Shown here: positions 48,519-56,154 of the stretch, in pieces
Layout: every line of letters begins with the position of its first letter
Position numbering within the stretch: the first letter of the stretch is position 1
NCBI GenBank assembly: GCA_963746175.1
Contig: CAVVAH010000001.1
Span: 868,001 to 932,000 of the forward strand
Reading direction: 5' to 3'
Source: CAVVAH01 sp963746175
GTDB taxonomy: Bacteria > Actinomycetota > Actinomycetes > JACCUZ01
Length of the DNA stretch: 64,000 nucleotides
Notes under the pieces: model-generated
Database searches by the model: none
The model's input: the letters and a program-made list of their open reading frames with translations, nothing else
What the model was told of the DNA's origin: nothing
Position numbers and translations under genes: made by a program

Positions 48519-49478
48519 TCATGCGGCGTCCCGGAGACGCTCGCAGGCACGCAGGCGGACCGAGGCGGCGCGCGGGTTCTCCGCGATCTCCTCGTCGCTC
48601 GCCGGCTCGGAGCCGCGCGTCAGCAGCCGCAGCACCGGCTCGTGCTCGGCCGGGACGACGGGCAGGTCGGGCGGCGCGGTGCCCGTCGCCCCTGCCCGGA
48701 GGACGCGCTTGACCATCCGGTCCTCCAGCGAGTGGTACGAGAGCACGACCATCCGGCCCCCGACCGCAAGCGCGTCGACGGCGGCGGGGAGGGCTCCGGC
48801 CAGCGCGTCGAGCTCGCCGTTGACCTCGATGCGCAGCGCCTGGAAGGTGCGCTTGGCGGGATGGCCGCCGGTACGCCGGGTCGCTGCCGGGATCGACGAG
48901 CGCACCAGCTCGGCCAGCCGCGCCGTCCCGCTGAAGGGCTCCTTCGCGCGCTCGCGGACGACGGCGTCGGCGATCCGGCGGGCGAACCGCTCCTCGCCGT
49001 ACTCCCGCAGCACCCGGGCCAGCTCCGGTGCCGAGTAGGTGTTGACCACCTCGGCCGCGGTGGCGCCGCGGCTCTGGTCCATCCGCATGTCCAGCGGCGC
49101 GTCCTGCGAGTACGCGAATCCCCGACCTGCCTCGTCGAGCTGCATCGACGACACCCCGAGGTCGAACAGCACGCCCTGGACCCGGGCCACGCCGAGCCGC
49201 CCGAGCACGTCGGCGAGCTCGTCGTAGACCGCGTGCACGAGGGTGGCCCGGTCGCCGAACGGCGCGAGCCGCTCCCCCGCGAGCGCCAGCGCCCGCGGGT
49301 CCCGGTCGAGGGCGACGAGCCGCAGCGTGTCGAACCGCTGGAGCAGAGCAGCGCTGTGCCCGCCGAGACCGAGGGTGGCGTCGACCATGACCGCGCCCGG
49401 CGCGTCGACGGCCGGGGCGAGCAGCTCCAGGGTGCGCGCCAGCAGGACCGGGACGTGGACCGGTCCGGGGGTGGACAC
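48519..49478 (-). CDS. rsmH: 16S rRNA (cytosine-1402-N4)-methyltransferase
   Basis: This 319-residue SAM-dependent enzyme (MraW) methylates C1402 of 16S rRNA. It shows VHVPVLLARTLELLAP, the SAM-binding MVDATLGLGGHSAALLQRF, GVLFDLGVSSMQLDEAGRGF, DAPLDMRMDQSRG, HPAKRTFQALRIEVNGEL and VLSYHSLEDRMVKRVL. The GTG at 49478 lies 3 nt after the stop of a small membrane ORF. Confidence 0.97.
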   Translation of the reverse strand: MSTPGPVHVPVLLARTLELLAPAVDAPGAVMVDATLGLGGHSAALLQRFDTLRLVALDRDPRALALAGERLAPFGDRATLVHAVYDELADVLGRLGVARVQGVLFDLGVSSMQLDEAGRGFAYSQDAPLDMRMDQSRGATAAEVVNTYSAPELARVLREYGEERFARRIADAVVRERAKEPFSGTARLAELVRSSIPAATRRTGGHPAKRTFQALRIEVNGELDALAGALPAAVDALAVGGRMVVLSYHSLEDRMVKRVLRAGATGTAPPDLPVVPAEHEPVLRLLTRGSEPASDEEIAENPRAASVRLRACERLRDAA

Positions 49479-49481
49479 GGG

Positions 49482-49652
49482 TCAGCCGCCGAACCGTGCG
49501 GTGAGCAGGAACAGCAGCAGGGCGAAGCACCCCATCAGTCCGAGCGCGCCGCCCAGCAGGAACGCGCTGTGCCGGATCTCGGCGCTGAGCAGGCTCTCGG
49601 CCGGTGGCTCGGCCGGTGCGCCGCTCACGGCGGTGGGGACGTGCGTGTCCAT
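49482..49652 (-). CDS. Small single-pass membrane protein between mraZ and rsmH
   Basis: This 56-residue ORF has a soluble N-terminal half (MDTHVPTAVSGAPAEPPAES) and one transmembrane helix (FLLGGALGLMGCFALLLFLL) ending in TARFGG. AGAAGGG precedes the ATG, and the stop is 3 nt from the rsmH start, so it fits the operon. I do not recognise the family. An upstream in-frame start would add 33 unlikely residues. Confidence 0.6.
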   Translation of the reverse strand: MDTHVPTAVSGAPAEPPAESLLSAEIRHSAFLLGGALGLMGCFALLLFLLTARFGG

Positions 49653-49866
49653 CTCGACCCTTCTGGACAGGTGCGGCGTTCGGCAGGTGCTCGTCGTGCG
49701 GGGGTGGTGGGTGGTGGTGCCGGGGTGCTGGTCGTGCGACCAGGTCTCCAACCGCTCGCGGGGCGGCTCCCGGGTCGTCCTGGCGCCGGGGAAGGGACGT
49801 CAGGACGGGTGGGTTCGGGAGCAGCCGGAGGGTCCGGGCGGGTGGAGACCTCGCCGTACGACCGGC

Positions 49867-50373
49867 TCAGATCAGTCCGGGCAGCACCTCCTCGGAGAGC
49901 TCGGCGAACGGGCCCTCCTGCTCGGCGCTGTAGCGGGTCCAGGACTCCTCGTCCCAGACCTCGACGCGGGTGCCGGCGCCGATGACGACGCACTCCTTGG
50001 TGAGCCCGGCGTAGGTGCGCAGCTCGGCGTTGACGGTGACGCGGCCCTGCTTGTCGGGCGTCTCGTCGGAGGCCTTCGCCATGAACATGCGCTGGTAGTC
50101 GCGAGCCGCCTTGCTGGTGACCGGCGCCTGGCGGATCCGGTCGAAGATCCGGTCGAACTCCGGCTCCGGGAAGACGTAGAGGCAGCGCTCCTGGCCCGGG
50201 GTGATCACGAGGCCGCCGGCCAGCCGGTCGCGGAACTTGGCGGGCAGGAAGAGCCGGCCCTTGTCGTCGAGCCGGGGGTGGTGCGTGCCCAGGAAGCGGG
50301 CCGGGCGGGCTGACGCCCCACCGCTGCCTCGGGAGTCGTCGCTGTCGCGCTCGTCGTCACCCGACTGCGCCAC
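49867..50373 (-). CDS. mraZ: Transcriptional regulator MraZ
   Basis: This 168-residue protein has two AbrB-like repeats with the DxxxR motifs of the family: LDDKGRLFLPAKFRDRL and DKQGRVTVNAELRTYA. Most MraZ proteins start at FLGTH; here about 27 acidic/glycine-rich residues (AQSGDDERDSDDSRGSGG) precede that point. The GTG at 50373 is chosen because GGGGAGGTGGG lies just upstream. MraZ binds repeated boxes before its own gene; four such boxes are present here, so autoregulation is expected. Confidence 0.94.
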   Translation of the reverse strand: MAQSGDDERDSDDSRGSGGASARPARFLGTHHPRLDDKGRLFLPAKFRDRLAGGLVITPGQERCLYVFPEPEFDRIFDRIRQAPVTSKAARDYQRMFMAKASDETPDKQGRVTVNAELRTYAGLTKECVVIGAGTRVEVWDEESWTRYSAEQEGPFAELSEEVLPGLI

Positions 50374-50410
50374 ATCGACCCACCTCCCCACGCCTCGACC
50401 CGGAGGTCTC

Positions 50411-50452
50411 CCCCACTGCGCACCACAGTACTCCACTTCACTCCACCGTCAA
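50411..50452 (-). promoter_or_regulatory. mra promoter with four MraZ-type boxes
   Basis: On the minus strand TTGACG (50452-50447) and TACTGT (50430-50425) form a -35/-10 pair with a 16-bp spacer. The hexamers GTGGAG, GTGGAG, GTGGTG and GTGGGG begin at 50446, 50436, 50426 and 50416, exactly 10 bp apart. They fill the spacer, overlap the -10 and run past the start site. This matches MraZ-binding repeats in other bacteria. Confidence 0.85.
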
Positions 50453-50718
50453 CCAGTCCGCGCACATCTCCCCCGTTCGGACGACCCACCCGCTCCCCAG
50501 GGGTCGACGAAGTCACCACTCCTCGCCGTCCGCGCCCGCCGCAGCATTTCTTGATCCACACCGGATCCATGTGACTTTCTCCAGCGGATCCGGTGTGGAT
50601 CATGGAAAGGACAGCGAGTCGCGGGCGGCGGCCGGCACCGAGCCGTGACACCGGGGCGCCGACCTGACGCCGATCTGTGACCTCGCCGCCGGGCGCAGCC
50701 GGCGCGGCCGCTGGTTGG
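50453..50718. other. Region between the mra promoter and the DUF4129 operon
   Basis: It separates two divergent operons. It holds the 17-bp perfect inverted repeat at 50553-50603 and must hold the promoter of the plus-strand operon. Nothing else is recognisable. Confidence 0.5.
50553..50603. repeat. Perfect 17-bp inverted repeat upstream of mraZ
   Basis: TGATCCACACCGGATCC is followed after 17 nt by its exact reverse complement GGATCCGGTGTGGATCA. It lies about 100 bp upstream of the mra -35 and about 115 bp before the DUF4129 gene. No gene is transcribed into it, so an operator is more likely than a terminator. Confidence 0.85.
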
Positions 50719-51633
50719 ATGGCGGCCGTGAGAGGACGGGGCCCCGACCCGCTGCCGCGCGCGCTCGCGGTCGTGGCGCTGGTCGCCGTCGCGGCTCTCG
50801 CGCTGCGGGCCCGGCAGGGCCTCGACTGGGACGCCCTCGCCGAGCCGCTGGACGTGCGCTGGTCCCGGCTGGTGGTCGGCGCGGTCCTGCTGCTCGGGCT
50901 GGTCGGCTACGGCCGGCGGCTGCTCCGACGGCTGCGCCGCCCACGGCGACCGGCGGGCACGTCGAACCCGCTCGCGGAGCCCGAGGGCCAGCCGATCCCG
51001 TGGTACCTGCGGGTGCTCGCGGTCGCCGTCGTCCTCGCGACGATGGGCGTCATCTTCTTCGTCGTCAGCTCGCTGGGACCGATCCCGCGCCCGAAGCCGC
51101 CGCCACCCGCGGCCCAGGAGCAGTCGTCGGCGGCGGGGCAGGACGCGGACACGCTGGGCGATGACGGCACGTCCCCGGTGGCGCTCGTCGTGGTGGGTGC
51201 GCTCCTGGTCGCGGCAGCGGCATCTCGCTGGCGCGCCCGGCGCCCTGACGACGAGACGGCCGAGGAGGGCGAGGAGCGGGCCGCCGTACGACAGCTGGTC
51301 CGCGCCGTCGACGCCGCGGAGGAGGAGCTCGCCCGGCACGCGGACCCGCGCGACGCGGTCCTCGCGGCCTACGCCGCCATGGCGCGCCACCTCTCGACGG
51401 GGGTGGTCCGTCGCGGCGGGTCCACGCCGGGCTCGGACACTGCCACCGAGCTGCTGGACCGGTCGGTGGCCGCGGGCCTGCTCAGCGGAGCGAGCGACGG
51501 CCCGGCCCGCGCCCTCACCGACCTGTTCCGCGAGGCGCGGTTCAGCGACCACCCGATGGGCGAGCCCTCCCGACGGTCCGCCGAGAGCTGTCTCCAGCAG
51601 GTGCGCGCCGAGCTCGGGGCGCGCCGTGCCTGA
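50719..51633 (+). CDS. DUF4129-containing membrane protein
   Basis: This protein of about 304 residues has a first helix (LAVVALVAVAALALRA), a second (LVVGAVLLLGLVGYG), a third (YLRVLAVAVVLATMGVIFFV) and a fourth (SPVALVVVGALLVAAAAS), then a cytosolic C-terminal DUF4129 region (DAVLAAYAAMARHLSTGV, then TATELLDRSVAAGLL and LTDLFREARFSDHPMG). DUF4129 regions are found with transglutaminase and MoxR/DUF58 genes, as here. The start is uncertain: GTG 50677, ATG 50719 and GTG 50728 are all open and none has a good ribosome binding site. Confidence 0.75.
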   Translation: MAAVRGRGPDPLPRALAVVALVAVAALALRARQGLDWDALAEPLDVRWSRLVVGAVLLLGLVGYGRRLLRRLRRPRRPAGTSNPLAEPEGQPIPWYLRVLAVAVVLATMGVIFFVVSSLGPIPRPKPPPPAAQEQSSAAGQDADTLGDDGTSPVALVVVGALLVAAAASRWRARRPDDETAEEGEERAAVRQLVRAVDAAEEELARHADPRDAVLAAYAAMARHLSTGVVRRGGSTPGSDTATELLDRSVAAGLLSGASDGPARALTDLFREARFSDHPMGEPSRRSAESCLQQVRAELGARRA

Positions 51634-52153
51634 CCGGTTCGACGAGGACGACGAGGAGGCCGCCGGCGGGCTGCGGGCGCGGCGGGTGGCCGTGGTCGCG
51701 GCGGCCTGCGTCGTCGCCGTCGGCACCGCCGTGTTCGGCTGGGCCGGGCTGCTCGGCGCCGTGTCGGTCGTGGCCGTCGTCGGCACCGTCGCGGCGCTCT
51801 CCCGGGTCCCGGCCGCTCCGACACCGCGCCGGCCTGCTCGGCCCGGGCCGCCGGTCGAGAACGCGCCGTTCCGGTCGTACCGGCAGGTGGCCGAGGCGAT
51901 GTCCTGGGCCGAGGTGTCGCCGCGGCACTACGACCTCGGCACCCGCCCGGTCCTCGTCCGGCTCCTGGCCGCCCGGCTCTCCGACCACCACGGGATCGAC
52001 CTGGCCGCCGACCCGGAGGCCGCCAGGCGGCTGGTCGGCGACGACGTCTGGCACTGGCTCGACGCCGACCGCGAGGTGGACCGCCGCGGCCAGCCCCCCG
52101 GACTCGACCCCGCCACCCTGGAACGCATCGTCGACCGACTGGAGCACCTGTGA
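51626..52153 (+). CDS. Hypothetical membrane protein of the MoxR/DUF58 operon
   Basis: This 175-residue protein has two close hydrophobic segments (VAVVAAACVVAVGTAVFGW and LLGAVSVVAVVGTVAAL) followed by a soluble region of about 100 residues (FRSYRQVAEAMSWAEVSPRH, then WHWLDADREVDRRGQ). The GTG start overlaps the previous gene by 8 nt. Proteins of this kind recur in the same operon in other actinobacteria; no function is known to me. Confidence 0.72.
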   Translation: MPDRFDEDDEEAAGGLRARRVAVVAAACVVAVGTAVFGWAGLLGAVSVVAVVGTVAALSRVPAAPTPRRPARPGPPVENAPFRSYRQVAEAMSWAEVSPRHYDLGTRPVLVRLLAARLSDHHGIDLAADPEAARRLVGDDVWHWLDADREVDRRGQPPGLDPATLERIVDRLEHL

Positions 52154-52217
52154 AACCCCCACGACGTCTCCACTCCGCTCGTACCTCGCTGCGCACGGAA
52201 ACGACGCGGGGACCCCG

Positions 52218-53189
52218 ATGACGAGCACGGGCACCACGACCACCCTGACGCCGGCCGAGACGAGCCGGCTGGCGCACGCCGTGGTCGACGAGATCGAGAA
52301 GGTCGTCGTCGGCCGGCGGCGATCGCTCGAGCTGGTGCTGCTCGGGGTGCTCGGGCGTGGTCACGTGCTGCTCGAGGACGTACCCGGCCTCGGCAAGACG
52401 ATGATGGCGCGCTGCTTCTCCCAGGCGCTGGGCCTGTCGTTCCGTCGGGTGCAGTTCACGCCCGACCTGCTGCCGGCCGACATCACCGGCATCTCCGTGT
52501 ACGACCCCGGGGCGCGGACGTTCGAGTTCCGCCCCGGACCGGTCTTCACCCAGCTGCTGCTCGCCGACGAGATCAACCGGACGCCGCCGAAGACCCAGGC
52601 CGCGCTGCTCGAGGCGATGGCCGAGGAGCAGGTCTCCAGCGACGGCGAGACCCGGCCGCTGCCGCAGCCGTTCATCGTGCTCGCGACCGACAACCCGATC
52701 GAGTACGAGGGCACCTACGCCCTGCCCGAGGCCCAGCTCGACCGCTTCCTGCTCCGCGTGTCACTCGGCTACCTCTCGCTGGACGACGAGCAGGAGCTGC
52801 TCTCGCGCCGGCTGCGGCACGGTTGGGCTCCCCCGGAGCTGTCACCCGTCGTCGACGCGGCGACCGTCGTCGCGATGCGCGACTCCATCGAGCTGGTGCA
52901 GGTGGAGCCGTCGGTGCTGCGCTACGCCGCGACCCTGGTGCACGCGTCGCGCGAGCACCCGCAGGTCACCGTCGGCGCCAGCCCGCGCGGCGGTCTCGCG
53001 CTGATCGCGATGGCGCGCGGCCAGGCCGTGCTGGAGCTGCGCGACTTCGTGACGCCGGAGGACGTCAAGGCGGTCGCGGTCCCCGCGCTGGCGCACCGGA
53101 TCAGCCTCCGGCCCGAGCTGTGGGTGCGGAAGGTCACCTCCGCCGACGTGGTCGCCGACCTTCTGCGGACCGTCGAGGTGCCGCACTGA
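52218..53189 (+). CDS. MoxR-family AAA+ ATPase, first copy
   Basis: This 323-residue ATPase has Walker A LLEDVPGLGKTMMA, Walker B LLLADEINRTPPKTQAALLE, sensor 1 FIVLATDNPIEYEG and the MoxR motif LPEAQLDRFLLRVSLGY, then GASPRGGLALIAMARGQA. MoxR proteins act as chaperones for partner complexes, usually with DUF58/VWA-type proteins. The next gene is such a partner and starts within the stop of this gene. Confidence 0.93.
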   Translation: MTSTGTTTTLTPAETSRLAHAVVDEIEKVVVGRRRSLELVLLGVLGRGHVLLEDVPGLGKTMMARCFSQALGLSFRRVQFTPDLLPADITGISVYDPGARTFEFRPGPVFTQLLLADEINRTPPKTQAALLEAMAEEQVSSDGETRPLPQPFIVLATDNPIEYEGTYALPEAQLDRFLLRVSLGYLSLDDEQELLSRRLRHGWAPPELSPVVDAATVVAMRDSIELVQVEPSVLRYAATLVHASREHPQVTVGASPRGGLALIAMARGQAVLELRDFVTPEDVKAVAVPALAHRISLRPELWVRKVTSADVVADLLRTVEVPH

Positions 53190-54469
53190 GCACGCAGCCA
53201 CTGACGTTCACCGCGACGCCGCGCCCGCGCCGGCTGGCGACGGTCGCCGGCCTCGCGGTGGCTTTCGCGGTCGCGACGGCGCATGGCGAGCTGCTCGTCG
53301 TCGCCGTCGTCCCGCTGGTTCTCCTCGCCCTGTCACCGCGCTCCGCGGCACCGGAGTCCATCGAGGTGACCACGGCACTCGGCAGCGCGCGGTGCGTCGA
53401 GGGCGACGAGGTCACCCTCGAGGTGCGGGTCGGCCTCGCCGGAGCCGACCGGCTCGATGCCGACCCGCTGCTACCGCCGTGGACCGAGGCGCGCTTCACC
53501 GGCCAGCACGTCGAGGACGGTGAGCGGGTGCTGCGCTGGGCGCTCGTGCCGTCCCGGTGGGGACGGCACCGGGTCGGGCCGGTGCGGCTCGTGGTCCACG
53601 CCGGCGGCGGGTCGTACGTCGCACGGCTCCAGGTCGACGTCGGCGACCTCGTGGTCTACCCGGCAGCGGCCGCACTGGCCCGCGCGGTCGCACCGCACGA
53701 GCTGGCCGCGCCGCTCGGGGAGCACACCAGTCGCGCCGTCGGGTCCGGCGTCGAGTTCGCCGGGGTCCGGCCCTACGCCCACGGCGACCGTCAGCGCGAC
53801 GTCGACTGGCGCACGTCTGCCCGGCACGGCGACCTGTTCGTGCGGCAGTACGCGGCCGAGCGCGCGTTCGACCTCGTGCTGGTGCTCGACACGGCTGTCG
53901 ACGCGGGCGAGCCGGGCCGCTCGTCGCTGGACCTCACCGTCCGGGCCGCGACCGGGCTGGCGCAGACCTACCTGCGGTCGCACGACCGGGTCGGGCTGGT
54001 CACGTTCGGCGGTCCGCTGCGCTGGCTGGCGCCCGCCGCCGGACCGCGGCAGCTCTTCCAGGTGTGCGAGGCGGTGCTCGCGATCCGGCCCGACGAGGGC
54101 GAGCTCGATGCCGGACCGGTGCACTACGGCCTGGGCCACCTGCCGCGCGGCATGCTGCCGCACCGGGCCTTCGTCGCGCTGCTGACGCCGCTGCTCGACG
54201 ACGGACCGCTGGAGGCGGTCCGGCTGATGCGCGACCGCGGGTTCGCCCCGCTCGTCGTCGACGTGCTCAACGCCGAGCCGGAGGTCGACCCGCGGTCCCG
54301 CACCGACCTCCTCACCGTGCGGACGTGGCGGCTGCAGCGCGACGCCCTCAAGGTCGAGCTCGCGACCATGGGTGTGGCGGTGCTCGACTGGGACGGCGAC
54401 GCCGAGCTGACCGGCGGCCTGCTGCACGCCATGCGGGCGTCCCGACCGGGGAGCCGGGCGTGGCAGTGA
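53186..54469 (+). CDS. DUF58 protein, first copy, with probable CTG start
   Basis: This 427-residue protein has two N-terminal helices (ATVAGLAVAFAVATA and LLVVAVVPLVLLAL), a beta-rich domain and a VWA-like DUF58 domain with FAGVRPYAHGDRQRDVDWRT and LVLVLDTAVDAG. The conserved N-terminus can be reached only by a CTG at 53186, which overlaps the MoxR stop as CTGA. No ATG, GTG or TTG is available in frame before the first helix. The next in-frame start (GTG 53258) would cut into it. Confidence 0.85.
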   Translation: MSTQPLTFTATPRPRRLATVAGLAVAFAVATAHGELLVVAVVPLVLLALSPRSAAPESIEVTTALGSARCVEGDEVTLEVRVGLAGADRLDADPLLPPWTEARFTGQHVEDGERVLRWALVPSRWGRHRVGPVRLVVHAGGGSYVARLQVDVGDLVVYPAAAALARAVAPHELAAPLGEHTSRAVGSGVEFAGVRPYAHGDRQRDVDWRTSARHGDLFVRQYAAERAFDLVLVLDTAVDAGEPGRSSLDLTVRAATGLAQTYLRSHDRVGLVTFGGPLRWLAPAAGPRQLFQVCEAVLAIRPDEGELDAGPVHYGLGHLPRGMLPHRAFVALLTPLLDDGPLEAVRLMRDRGFAPLVVDVLNAEPEVDPRSRTDLLTVRTWRLQRDALKVELATMGVAVLDWDGDAELTGGLLHAMRASRPGSRAWQ

Positions 54470-55002
54470 GACCCGTTCCCGGCCGACCCGGCCCGACATT
54501 GCGTCAGCTCGCGACCCAGGTGGCCGTCGTCGTCGTGGGCGCTGCGGTCGCGGTCGTCGCCGCGGTGCCCGACCTCGACCGCTACGTCGTCGTGCTCGCG
54601 GTGCTCACCATCGTCGCCGCGGTCGCCGCGGCGGTCCTCCCCTGGCGGTCGATCGGGACCGTCGCGGTCCTGGCGGCGACCCTGACGGTGCTGCTGGCCG
54701 GCACCCTCGACACCTCCAGCGTGCGTCCGGTCCAGGCGGTGACGGACGCCGCCCTCCTGATGCTCCTCGTGGCCGTCCTCGCCGCCCGCGAGGACCGCAG
54801 CAGCCAGAGCGCGCACGCCGCGACCGTGGCCCTGCGGTCCGCGCCCGCCCGCGCGGTCGCCCCGGCCCTGGCGCTCGGGGCAGGTTCCCTCGTCGCCCTC
54901 ACGGCGGCGCAGGACGTCGTACCCTCGGTCCCGTTGGTCCTCGCCGGCCTGGTAGCCGCGGTGGTCGCCCTCGTCGTCGCGGCGGGAGCCCACCGCAGCT
55001 AG
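54466..55002 (+). CDS. Hypothetical multi-pass membrane protein
   Basis: This 178-residue protein is almost all hydrophobic: about five helices, for example VAVVVVGAAVAVVAAVPDL, YVVVLAVLTIVAAVAAAV and AALLMLLVAVLAAREDR. GTG 54466 overlaps the DUF58 stop as GTGA; another GTG lies two codons upstream. It is not recognised. Its place in the MoxR/DUF58 operon suggests a role in the same membrane process. Confidence 0.7.
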   Translation: MRPVPGRPGPTLRQLATQVAVVVVGAAVAVVAAVPDLDRYVVVLAVLTIVAAVAAAVLPWRSIGTVAVLAATLTVLLAGTLDTSSVRPVQAVTDAALLMLLVAVLAAREDRSSQSAHAATVALRSAPARAVAPALALGAGSLVALTAAQDVVPSVPLVLAGLVAAVVALVVAAGAHRS

Positions 55003-55122
55003 CGCGGTGTGGCGAGATCGTTACCTGATGGCCCACCCAGGGCACGGCTGTGATGACAGACTCCCCCGCAGAGAAGGGGACGCGCGTCACAGCCGTCCGG
55101 CAGGTGAGCGCGAGGAGGACCC

Positions 55123-56154
55123 TTGAGCGTGGGCGAGACCACCGAGAGCACCCAGGACCGCGCCGGCGAGCCGCGGGCGGCCAAGGCCGACCTCGCGGCC
55201 CTGGCCGACACGACCACGCGCATCCGGCGTGCCGTCGAGAGCGTCATCGAGGGCAAGCGGGACACGGTCCGACTGGCCATCACGGTGATGCTCGCCGAGG
55301 GCCACCTCCTGATCGAGGACGTCCCCGGCGTCGGCAAGACGATGCTCGCCAAGGCGCTGGCGCGGTCGATCGACTGCTCGGTACGCCGTGTGCAGTTCAC
55401 GCCGGACCTGCTGCCGTCGGACATCACCGGTGTCTCGATCTACAACCAGGAGCGCCGCGAGTTCGAGTTCAAGCCGGGCGCGATCTTCGCCAACATCGTC
55501 GTCGGCGACGAGATCAACCGGGCGTCGCCGAAGACGCAGTCGGCCCTCCTCGAGTGCATGGAGGAGCGGCAGGTCACCGTCGACGGCGAGACCTACGAGC
55601 TGGCGATCCCGTTCATGGTGCTGGCCACCCAGAACCCGATCGAGATGGAGGGCACCTATCCCCTCCCCGAGGCGCAGCGCGACCGGTTCATGGTGCGGAT
55701 CTCGATGGGGTACCCCAGCGAGCAGGCCGAGCTGACCATGCTCACCACCCACGGCAAGAGCTCGCCGCTGGACGTCCTCGCTTCCGTCTCGGACGCGCGC
55801 GAGATCGCTGACCTGATCCGGGTCGTGCGCGAGATCCACGTCTCCGACCAGGTCCGGCAGTACGCCGTCGACCTCGTCCTCGCCACCCGGGCGTCCAGCG
55901 AGCTCCGGCTCGGCGCGTCGCCGCGTGCGACGCTGCACCTGATCCGCGCGGCGCGCGCGGCGGCCGCTCTCGACGACCGGGACTACGTGCTGCCCGACGA
56001 CGTGCAGGACCTCGCCGTCGCCGTCCTCGCGCACCGGCTGCTGCCGACCGCCGAGTCGCAGATCGGCCGGCGCTCGACCGAGGACATCGTGACGGACATC
56101 GTCGCCTCGGTGCCCCTCCCCGACGAGTCCCGCGGCAGGCGGAGCTCCGTCTAG
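55123..56154 (+). CDS. MoxR-family AAA+ ATPase, second copy
   Basis: This 343-residue ATPase starts at TTG 55123 with GAGGAGG 4-5 nt upstream. It has Walker A LIEDVPGVGKTMLAKAL, Walker B VVGDEINRASPKTQSALLE, sensor 1 MVLATQNPIEMEGTYPL and PEAQRDRFMVRISMGYP. It is closer to the standard actinobacterial MoxR than the first copy. A 120-nt gap upstream could hold a second promoter. The DUF58 gene follows with a 1-nt overlap (TAGTG). Confidence 0.95.
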   Translation: MSVGETTESTQDRAGEPRAAKADLAALADTTTRIRRAVESVIEGKRDTVRLAITVMLAEGHLLIEDVPGVGKTMLAKALARSIDCSVRRVQFTPDLLPSDITGVSIYNQERREFEFKPGAIFANIVVGDEINRASPKTQSALLECMEERQVTVDGETYELAIPFMVLATQNPIEMEGTYPLPEAQRDRFMVRISMGYPSEQAELTMLTTHGKSSPLDVLASVSDAREIADLIRVVREIHVSDQVRQYAVDLVLATRASSELRLGASPRATLHLIRAARAAAALDDRDYVLPDDVQDLAVAVLAHRLLPTAESQIGRRSTEDIVTDIVASVPLPDESRGRRSSV

